64,000 nt of DNA from Hirudinaria manillensis. Taxonomy: Eukaryota; Annelida; Clitellata; Hirudinida; Hirudinidae. Location of the stretch: contig CM067530.1 of the NCBI GenBank assembly GCA_034509925.1, positions 8,217,501 to 8,281,500 on the forward strand, given 5' to 3'. The notes below the pieces were generated by a model that worked only from the letters and a program-made list of their open reading frames with translations, was not told where the DNA came from and did not search any database. Of this stretch, positions 50,382 through 61,300 are shown piece by piece (position 1 is the stretch's first letter; the number at the start of each line of letters is the position of its first letter). The position numbers and the translations under genes are program-made.

Positions 50382-52656
50382 TATTATTTAATTCGAAATT
50401 TAACATTCCTTTTAATTTACCCTATTCTGTCCGCAGGCAGCTCCGTTGGGAACATAGCCAGGATCTTCAGTTCCAAGGACGTTGTAATATAAGGCAGTGC
50501 AAGAATCGTTCTGATAACCAAGTCTGTGGGAGTAAGCAGCTGGGTAGAATCTCATGTTAGACAAGTCAGGATTGAAGGTCACGGAACTGTTTATGTTGCA
50601 GATGAGCAAGCCACAATAAATATCTCTGTGATTAATATAATATAATGATCGTTAACCGAAGTAAACAGTTAGATGAAATAAATACTTTACATATTTAAAT
50701 ATTTAATTAAGATTTAATCGTGGATTAAAAGAGATTCCAGGCAATTCAATGGAGCGCCTTTGACTATCCTCGGTAGGAACGTCTTCAATAATCGATTCTG
50801 ACCTTTTTCTACACTTTTCATAGCTGTGCTTCGACAAGTCCTTCACTCCGCAGTTTCCATAAAGAGATCCTTCGGCATTGAATTCGAAGCAGGAATTCGA
50901 TCCGAGTTTGGCTCGCTTGCCCCAATTTTTCGAACATATTTCGTCCAAAACAATGCATTTGCTGTTGAAACAGTAGCTGCTTGACTGAAACGACAACCGA
51001 TAATAATAACGACTTTGGTCAGCATGAACAGATAGTCGCTTACCACACATCAGTCGCTTACCCCACATTCCTGTCCATCGCGTAGACCTCTGTCAGCAGG
51101 ACAATCTGCAGACATTCCATTACACAGTTCCTGGTAGTCGCATTCGTCATTCGACTGTCTGCATATTGTGTTGCTACTCTTAAACTGAAATAATGAGGAA
51201 AGTTAGCCCAACTTCGCCCTTATGTTGGACTGAAAATATTTTGGTATGTACCGAACATGTTTTAACATCACAGCATTGACCAGAGGAGCACTGCCAGTTG
51301 AATCTCAGGATACAGAGAGATTCGTCGCAACAGGTTCTATTGCATATCTGCGCGCAAATCATCTTTCGTAGACCAAAACGTTTTCTCTTACGCGTTCTTT
51401 CAAAACACTCGGTATAATTTAGACTAACTTATTGTGAAACTATTTTCGGTTGATAATTTTGTGGTTTTAATCAACCTAGTCACATAAAAAAAAGATGGGG
51501 CTCAAAATCGAATTGAAATCAAATTTTAGGTCATCTTACATCTATTGGCAGTTTGCCACAATCGCAGCCTTCTCCCAGTTCCACGATACCATTACCACAA
51601 ACAGCCACTTTCCGGAGATCGGTAAGATAATTTTCTAAGCAAATATCAATTCCGTTGTGGTAGCTTTGAAGCAGTTTGTCTTCTGAACAAGATGAGAATG
51701 CATAGGTTGCTCTGAAACAGCCGCGAAGCAAATTTTAGCCACAAAACTTTTCAGATTTAAGACGTGAATAATTTCTTTGTGATATTATATCAAGAAACTA
51801 GAATAATTATCATACTAAATAATCAAATCAAAACTCTAGAACTGTTTCACTTCATCGAAAAGATTGGATTCATCAAGCAGACTCTCTGAGGACAGTCACA
51901 GCTGCCAAACGGCGTGTAGGCCATGTCGTGAGAAATTCCAAGAGTATGTGCCAGTTCGTGTGCCAAAATAGGCCCACCTAAAGCGGGATATAAATCCTGA
52001 AGGAAGACACGGATTACTAGCCACCACTTTACTGAATCAATTTCTTTGTGAATAATAAATTTTACCGAAATTATCCCTCCAGATCTTATTTTCTTGCACA
52101 TCGAATTTGCTTGAGAAATTCCGAGTTTGTTCGCTTCGATCAGCTTGTTTCTGTTATATTATATTTATGTTCTTATAAATTTACTCTGGTACATGGTAAT
52201 CTGCTTTATGTAATATAAATATTTATTTGTAATGATCTGTTTTCATCTAACATGACGAGGAATGAAGAATCGTGATTAGGAAGGATTCTGACGAGAAACT
52301 CATCTTTATACTGGAGCCAACTGTTGAAGTATTGACTGAGTTTCGTTTCGCTATCCTGATTCCACCTGTGAAGCATCACGTCCACTCCGGCAAGAACGAT
52401 GTAAATGTTTAAAGCTTGAAAAATCTGAATATAACAATTCACCGATGGGATCAAATGTATTTGATAGAAGTTGAATGTCATTTCAATTCAAATATGTGTG
52501 CATACTATGTTGGCAAAGTGAGCTATTTCTCTAGACCGTTCCAGAGTATTTTCTATGTTGTTGTCGTTGGCTACGAGCTATTAGAAGACCAGCCATTACA
52601 TTAAAATAAAGTTATTGTCACAAATATTATTAAATCATATTTCATAATTCAATAAA

Positions 52657-52688
<32 letters not shown>

Positions 52689-54213
52689 ATTCTTTACTTG
52701 GGATATGTCGTTGATTAGGTGTAGTTCGAGAAACTTAACTTCTTGTTCAAAAACGTGTTTCGACTTTCCGGAATACTGCAAGTAAATCATTTAATTTTCA
52801 TTTTCCATGTTAAAGATCATGCTAGTGTGAAAATAGTTTAAAAAGAAAAGAATTATTTCACCCGTTTTTGACGCTGATTGGATTGTTCGTTGGTTGCTGA
52901 AGACGAATCAACATCTACATGGAAGAAGAATGAGTGCTTTAGCTTTTAATAAATAGTTTACAATAGCAGTCAATCGCTGAAAGTTGGTTCACTTCATGAC
53001 ATGCAAAATTAATCCATTAACAACTTAACGATTCGTTTTTATTTAATTAATTTTATTTTAATTAATTAATTAATTTATTTAATTTAGCTATTATCTCACC
53101 ACAGATAAGCTCTTGTCGGACGTCTATGTTAACGCTTTGTAATTTTACCATGTCGTAGCGACTCTGTGTATGGTCGAACGGGTTGATAAGATACATGGTG
53201 TCATTCATAGATATGAAACCCCTATAAATTATCAACATCTATATTACATTGATGTTGTCACATATTTAGATTTAAGAATTAATTTCGTATTAGCAAATAA
53301 CTTAATTACTTTTCTTAATTGCTTTTGTCTTAATGTTGGAGCATTTAGATATAATTGTAGCAAGATAAGTTAGGTTTTAATGGACGACTAAATAATACTT
53401 TATTCCGTTGCAAAGACTGAGAGCAATAATTGACTGGGGAGATTTCTGAATCTGGCCATCATAGTAACAGGTTTTGACTTTCTAAATTGAGAAAAGATCT
53501 TTACTGTTTATTACAAATTAAGCTTGTTTATACCACTAACAAATTTAAAAAAAAACAACAACATGAAATTACTTAACATAAATTTATAGATTAAATTAGA
53601 ATGTCAAATAAGTTGAAAATCAATTATTAAGATTTGACCTGATTTGCAGGTCTAATGGTAAGACCTCCGCCATGAACTTCTCGCTCGATGTAATTCTCTG
53701 ATATAAAATAGCTAGGAAGGATCGATAAATACTATTTATAGGATTTATATATATATAGTTTATTTTATTATTTGAATCCAGATTCAATGATCGTTTGAAA
53801 ATGAGTGTTTATCATGATTGAGGTCTTCATAAGAAAATTCCGTTTGTACGACTTACGTATTGAGGTGGACCACAGCCGACAATAAAATCCTTTTTTTGTA
53901 CCAAAAGACAACTTCCAATCTTTTCACAATGGTTAACTATGAAATATTTAAGATTTTAACACCCGCTGAACCCAAGCTTACAATCGAAATACACACCGAC
54001 AGAGTTTCAATTGGAAGAATTTGTCCTCTCAGTGTCAAATAAGTAACTTCGACTGCAAATTCCGGTCCATATCTTATATCTTAAAGCGACAGCAGTAATG
54101 TTACATCTTGTATAAGTTGACCATCAATTAGCTACTGCAAGGAACATTAATTTACCTTCGATGTTGGCGACAAGAACAAATATTGGTGCGATGAAGAAAA
54201 TATGTTCCAACAT
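50025..54213 (-). CDS. Secreted ADAM-like (reprolysin) metalloproteinase, array copy B
   Basis: Paralogue of copies A and C with the same layout. Exons placed: 54213-54156 (signal peptide MLEHIFFIAPIFVLVA), 54079-53997, 53697-53639, 53481-53399, 53221-53100, 52914-52862, 52775-52698, 52577-52506, 52424-52252, 52150-52066, 51996-51851, 51711-51540, 51347-51252, 51184-51062, 50984-50803, 50625-50421, 50213-50025. Propeptide CYYDGQIQK and ALSLCNGI; candidate switch cysteine in QELICDV; furin site RQKR at the end of exon 52914-52862. Zinc site HELAHTLGISHD, Met-turn CLMNP. Disintegrin start CGNGIVELGEGCDCG, loop NDECD. The C-terminal exon gives MCYNRKCVDRRW and then a tail longer than in A and C. 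The early propeptide is unsettled: the 73-base exon 4 of A and C is not found, and a 63-base block at about 53859-53921 may be an extra exon. I cannot tell whether B is fully functional. Confidence 0.84.
50289..50390. repeat. Pure (AAT)n microsatellite in the last intron of copy B
   Basis: About 34 uninterrupted AAT triplets between exons 50421-50625 and 50025-50213. It should be highly polymorphic. Confidence 0.92.
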
Positions 54214-55352
54214 TTCACTGTTATTATAAACATCTGTTGATGACGTCGTTAAGGTTATGAAGGCGTTACCATGCATCTTGAAACTAATTTCCTAATAATT
54301 GCTTCCTTATTTTAGAAAACTTAGTGGAGTCTTTATAGCAATAATTACCACCCTGTAACGCAAGATTTCCAATTTATTTACAAAATCACAAAAATGCATT
54401 CAACAGAAATACAATAAGCATTAAACTTCAAAATCACAGTGCATGTTTTCACGTTGGAAATCCACGAGTTTTCAGGACAGAGTTTCGAAGTCCCATCACA
54501 AACTTCTTGGGTGTCATATTCCCAATAAAATATTAAACTTTTCGATTTTTACAAGAGGATCTATAGACACTTAAAAAAATTGCGCTTGCAGTTCAATCAG
54601 GCCAAAACGTGATTGTTTAAAAGAATATTTAAAAAAAACCGCGTACATCGACCGCCCATTCGTTAATCCAATCCTCACGTTAATCATTTCTTGTTTAATC
54701 GTGGCTGGCACAAGTTTCAAATTGGAATTCGATTTCGAGCATCGATTGACACGAAAAAAAATCGGTTCAACTCTCATAAAGTTTACACCCGATACTCAAA
54801 TTAGACAATTTTAATTTGTTCCAGAGAGTTGATACGTAACGCAATTCCAAGACTGCGGTCCATTGTTTGTGTGTTCTTACAGATTGCGGTCCGGAGTTGA
54901 GATTTTTTCCGATAATATACTTTTGTTATGGTAATATTTACGAAAAAAAAAAATATAAACTCGATAAATCGTAGTGAATAGCAGGGTTAGATTGATGTTT
55001 GTAATCTTTCAACAACAAAAAATTGATGTCATAATATCTCTTTAGGTCAGATAATACCAAATAACCACATTTTTATTGATAAGTTTGCAATAATGTCTGA
55101 AATTCACTAACTAAACCGGATCTTATGTTGTGAACTGGTTAAATGAGTAACATCACAAATAATTGTTGACTTCAAGTTTCAAAATTTCATTGAGAGCAAA
55201 ATTCACTAGAAATCATTCGATTTCCTTAGTAGACAATAAGGATCGCATAGATAACGATCATGTCTATATTTGTGCTTAGTTGAGTTAAATCGGCTTTACT
55301 CTGGTTAAGAAAAAAAAAAGACTTATTTATAGTATTTCCAATGAAAGAATTT
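54214..55352. other. Spacer between metalloproteinase genes A and B
   Basis: About 1.1 kb holding the promoter of B, the 3' UTR of A and a decayed gene fragment at 54331-54523. Nothing else is recognised. Confidence 0.5.
54331..54523 (-). pseudogene. Relic of a fourth metalloproteinase copy (disintegrin exon plus intron)
   Basis: Minus-strand reading gives a decayed disintegrin block containing EVCDGTSKLCPENSW, aligned with EFCDGISNLCPEDFW of copy C exon 43938-43816. Similarity continues through the adjoining intron (about 43735-43815) into the first bases of the next exon. Because intron sequence is shared, this is a DNA-level duplication and not a processed copy. Its leading cysteines and splice sites are lost and no other exons are near, so it is a dead fragment. 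Confidence 0.75.
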
Positions 55353-58300
55353 CTATTCTTTAGTTAAATCATCAATGCAAATGCTTCTCACCATTTGCCT
55401 CTCGTTCGTTCGAAATATGAAATCATTTCTGTCGATGCAGTGTTTGTTGAGGCATAGCTAAAACAGTTTGAGTGATTTAACAAAGGAAAAAGAAAGGTGA
55501 ATAAACGACTTTACCATATTATCTCCGCATTTGGCACCGTCAGGGACATAACTGAGACTATCGACTCCAGGATAATAGCCATAAACTGTTGAGCCACATA
55601 TCAAGTCTTTATATTTTACGGATCGAAATGCTTCCATTGACTTGTAAGATTTACTGCGATCGCCAACGTCAGCGTGGCACAGCAATGATCCACAGAACAA
55701 ATCGCTGTAATATCAATTAGATGTCTTAAAGTTAAGCTAAAATTTGCTGAAGATACTCACTTCTTATGACATGGAATGTAACTCTTGAAATCAGTCAAAT
55801 TAAGCCCACAATTAAAGTATTTGGAGCCCTCCAGATTTTCATCATAACATTCATCATTTGAGGATCGGACCTTCATCCCAAATGATATGGAACAAGTTCT
55901 ATCCTTTGAAACACAATTTCCTTTGTAGCAAAAATCCCCATTCTGTAGTAACATATAGTTTTAAAATATATTAACAAGTGGTATAAAAATTTTCAAAACC
56001 CACCGTGCATCTTGCTCCGTTAGGAATCCAAGAATTATCAGGGCAGTTATTGGAACGCCCATCACAAACTTCCTCAATATCACAATATCCAACTGAAACT
56101 CTGCAGATCTCACCGGGACTCTTGAGCTGTTCAGTCAAAAAAATAAAAAATAAAATATAAAGTCAATCATATTAAATTCACTATTCGTGATGGGAAAGTT
56201 ACTAAAAAAACTAAGTAGTTACGAAGAAAAACATAGAGTTACAGTGGTTTAAAGTACAATTTATTTGGCGTTTTATTTTAATAGAACTCTAAAAATCGGG
56301 ATGTGACCCACCCCAGGGGCATGTGCCATGGGGCAACATTTACAAGGGGTAAGAAGATATCTAGCTTACATATTTAATAAATTTATTTTAATTTTATTTA
56401 TTATATAAATTTATTAATACACCTGACAATGTGGAATATCGCAGCACACTCCTTGGGCACAGGACGCGCCACTCTGAAGTAAGCATGTCTTTTGGACACA
56501 GCATTTCACGTTGCAGAGCTATAAAACCAACGATTAACTTCAAAACTTTCTACTAATAGTGTTGTTGTTATGACACGAGGTTATTAATTAAGTCAAGTTT
56601 TTGGAGGGATTTAGTTAACTGAAACTGATCTTGGAATGGCTGGAAATTATGAATTTCTCGTTAAGAAGAAAGATGGATCACTTCGTTTTTGTGTCGACTA
56701 TAGTAAGCTGAACGAAATGACACTTAAGGACAGCTACCCTTTACCTAGAATCGATGATACTTCAGACACTCCCGCGGGATCAAAAATTTTTCCACACTAG
56801 ATCTCAAAAGTGGTTACTGGCAAGTGGAGCTACATCCTGACGATAAAGAAAAAACGGCTTTCTCGACAGGTGAAGGATTATGGCAATTCACTGTCATGCC
56901 GTTCGGACTATGCAATGCCCCTGCAACATTTGAAAGATTAATGGAACATATACTAAGGGGCCTCAATTGGAAAGTATGCCTAGTATATTTGGACGACATA
57001 ATTGTTGTCGGGAAAACATTTGGAGATCATTTAAACAACCTCCGAGAAGTATTTAGTTGGATTAGAGAGGCAGGCATGAAACTGAGTCCAAACAATGCTC
57101 ACTCTTTAAAAAAGAAGTCAAATACCTCGGCCATATCGTGTCTTCTGAAGGCGTTAGTACAGATCCGGATAAAGTCGAGGTAGTAAAAAATTGGCCTGTA
57201 CCCAAAAATATCCAAGAACTTCAAAGCTTCTTAGGACTTTGTACCTATTACAGACGATTTATTGCCAATTTTTCAAACATCGCAAAAAGCCTTCATGAGC
57301 TTACTGTAAAAGGCAAGCCATTTATCTGGAACGACAGCTGTGAAAAAGCATTTGATAAACTGAAAGAAGCTATGTCAACGGCATCGATCCTGGCATATCC
57401 TATTCCAGGATTACCTTTTATCCTCGATACAGATGCCAGTAACTGTGGAATCGGGGCAGTTCTTTCCCAGTAGGTTGAAAATGAAGAAAAAGTTCTAGCA
57501 TTTTATAGTCGTTCACTGTCTAAAGCGGAAAGAAACTATTGCGTGACCAGGAGAGAATTATTAGCAGCAGTGGAATCCATGAAACATTTCCAGAAATATC
57601 TTTTGGGCCAGCCGTTTTTGCTAAGAACGGATCACGCCTCTCTGAGGTGGCTGTTAAATTTTAAAAAACCCAGAAGGTCAAATGGCGAGGTGGATTGAAA
57701 AACTGCAGGGTTTTCAGTTCAATATTGAACACAGGAGAGGTCAAATACATAACAATGCTGATGCGCTATCACGACGTCCTTGTCAACTTAACTGCAGACA
57801 CTGCAACAACGCAGAGAAAAAAAACAGGAAACCGAAGAATGTCGACAAATTCGTATCACGGCTCCCGAACCCTGGACGGAAAGCGGGTTACGAGATCTAC
57901 AATTAAGAGACGAAGCACTTGCACCCATACTACAGTGGATGGAGGCCGGGGTGAAACCAGATTGGCAACAGATAGCGGAGCACGGAGAAGTTACTAAGTC
58001 CTATTGGGCACAATGGGATTCCTTGAGAATTAGTAATGGGCTCCTGCATAGGAAGTGGGAAACAGAGGATGGCACCGACTATCACCTTCAAATAGTACTT
58101 CCGAGATCTTGCGTCTCTGAGGTGTTACAAGAATTCCATAACGGAACCTCAGGCGGACACCTAGGAGTGAATAAAACCACCAGGAAGGTGAGGGAGAGGT
58201 TTTACTGGTTGCACTACAAACAAAACGTTGAGGAGTGGTGTAGGAACTGCAATAATTGCGCAACCAGTAAAGGTCCTCAAAAGAAGACTAAAGGTCTAAT

Positions 58301-61300
58301 GCAACCCTATAATGTGGGAGTATCTTTTGAAAGAATAGCTTTGGATATTGCCGGACCATTCCCTGCATCAAAGAAGGGAAATCGGTACATATTAGTGATC
58401 AGCGATTACTTCACCAAATGGACTGAAGCGTTTGCACTGCCAAATCAGGAGGCGGAAAAAGTAGCTGATGCTCTCGTAAATAATTGGATTAGTCGATTCG
58501 GGGTGCCATTAAAGTTACATTCGGACCAAGGAAGGAATTTCGAGTCGAAAATATTTCAAGAGCTATGCGAAAACCTTGGAATCCATAAGACGAGAACCAC
58601 TGCATTGCATCCGCAATCGGATGGTATGGTCGAGAGATTTAACAGGACCATGGAACAGTATTTGTCAAAAATGGTAAGTGAACAGCAAGATGACTGGGAC
58701 AGATACCTGCCACTTTTCCTTATGGCCTACCGAACAGCCGTGCATAAAACGACAGGAATCAGTCCATCAAAGATGACATTCGGGAGGGAAATTCGTCTTC
58801 CTGCTGATATGATGTTCGGAAGAACAGAGGAACCTAAGTCGGCATGTGACTACGTTTCAAGCATAAGAAATATACTGGCTGAGACACATCAGGTTGCCCG
58901 GAAAAATATTAGTGTCAATAGCGATCAAGCCAAAGCGAGATACGATAGGCAAGCCAATGATGTAAGTTTTAAAGAAGATGAACTAGTCTGGCTATACAAC
59001 CCCCAACGAAAAAAAGGGAAGTCGCCAAAGTTACAAAAAGATTGGGAAGGACCATACCGAATCATAAAGAAAATAAACGACGTGGTATATCGCATACAGA
59101 AATCAGCAAGGACTAGAAAGAAAGTGGTTCACAGCAATCGATTAGCAAAATATCACGGAGAAACACAACAGCCTGTTCGGGACGAACAGATTTAAGGAGG
59201 GGGGAATGTTAGATCCCTGACATTAATTAATTAAATAATTAATTAATTAAGTTTAATTAATATTCAGAATCTTTTGTCCCGAAGACGTGTCTGGCGATTC
59301 GAGTCATTGGGTACTTCCGATCGGGACAAGCAATCGACCAAATCGTCCAGCCGTATTTGCCATTAGTTAAATCCAATAAAGATATCCTTACGTAAATTAA
59401 TTCATCAGACCCCGGGTTACAACAATAATATAGACATTATATTTCATATAATATATGAAAATGTAATATGGCATATGTAATAATGCAATTATTCTTGAAA
59501 AATCTATAATGTATGTGAACATGCGCGTCCGTAACTTTAGTGCCCAACGGGGGGGTACAAACGTACTCCACGTCTTTTGAACGTTCGTAAAAAAGATGAG
59601 TTCAACTATTGCCAGAAAATATCTAACTAACATTGTAACAGACATGTTGAAAATAATTCTCGCAAAAATTCATGACAAAATTTTAAAAACGGGCTCAAGT
59701 TCTCAAAAAAAAAACAAAACAAACAAACGTTGGGGTACAATTGGACCCCCCCTCCCCTGGGCATCCAAGGGCTAATATAAGTGAGTTAACTAGACTTTGT
59801 CTATCATACAAATTCAAACTTAAAACAAAGATGCAGGTGTATCAGGATCTTACATGCGAAGGGATATTTCCACAGTCGCATTGTTCAGAGGAGTCTTGAA
59901 TTCCATCTCCACAAATTGGTCCGTTTGTGTTATTTGCTCCATCGTGCAAGCAAGTATCAGTGCCAATGTCATAAAGTCCGACGATTACCGAAATTGAGCA
60001 ATCCGACCAACCATAGTCCAAAGGGCCTCTTCGATATATATATATATATATTAAGATCGAAATATATATAATTAAATTTCTAACCTATGATAGGCTTCCA
60101 TTAAACAGGCATCCACTTCGCAATTGCAGGTCTCATAGTCCTCATCGTGACCCACTCCGAATGCGTGAGCTAATTCGTGTGCCAATAAGGACGGGGTCGA
60201 CGAATCCTTGGATCCTTTATCCTTAAGTATAAAGTATGAAGGTGAACTTTGATGATTTTTATGGTAAAAAATGTAAATGTTTTTAAATCTTAAGTAATTT
60301 AAAAAATATAATTAAATAGGCAATTGTCAATGAATTGTTATATCTTGCTACGAAAGTCCCCTTGCCACGATGAAAGCCACAGAAGAAAGCATTCTGCACA
60401 TGACACCTATGATGGACATTCCACTTATTAATCCAAATTTGTGCGTCCTGCAGACGAGCAATATGAAAGTAAGTAGGTTTCACCAAAGACTTTAAATTAT
60501 TGAAGCATGTCGAAAATGATTGATTAAAAAAAAACTGACACTATAAGAATTGCTAAATCGTGAGGAGGCCACTCTTTTAGGCGGAGAGCTCTGTACTCCT
60601 TCCAATAAAGAGTATATTTCTCTGCATCTGATATATCTGGTTTCTGTGGAATCACTCCCGGATAACGTAAGATTGTCACGCCAGTTACCACGAGGAAGAT
60701 ATTTATTTTGCTGAAAAACTAGAAATAATAATGTTTCTATTGGATCCATGTCTAAGTAGGGCCAATGTCATCAAGGGAAAAGCTATGTTACAGCATGTTT
60801 AAAGTGTCTAACGAAATGTCATACAAGGCTTGCGGTGTTTACGATTTCTTGACCTCTTGAAATAGCTTTTCTATCATCAAAATTCATCGTTGCCAACTGC
60901 AATTATTTATATTACCGAATGCAATTTGTTTCAATTAATGCAAATAATTAGAGATGCAGAAAATAAAATGAATTAGAATTATTAAGTAATCATTTAATCA
61001 AAAGATGAGTAGAGGAATAAACATATTCTATGTTTGTATAATTTTACATATTCAACAAATTGATGGATAAGTTAAATCGACACGTTTCAAACCTAACTTA
61101 AGAAAAAATGTTCAATTATTTAGTTTTAAATGATAACTTAATTATTCATAACACAAGAAATTGTGAAAATAATAAAATGAAATGGATGACACTCACGTGG
61201 CTGTAATCAATGACCACTAAAACCTCGACAAATGTTTTGCTATCCAAAACATTTCTCTGTCCAATTAAGTTATCATTTTTGTTATAAATAATGCATAATT

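Noticed and set aside
49044-50560. Plus-strand open frames in and near copies B and C
   Set aside because: They overlap the array's exons, introns and spacers on the other strand and show no similarity, codon pattern or splice context of their own.
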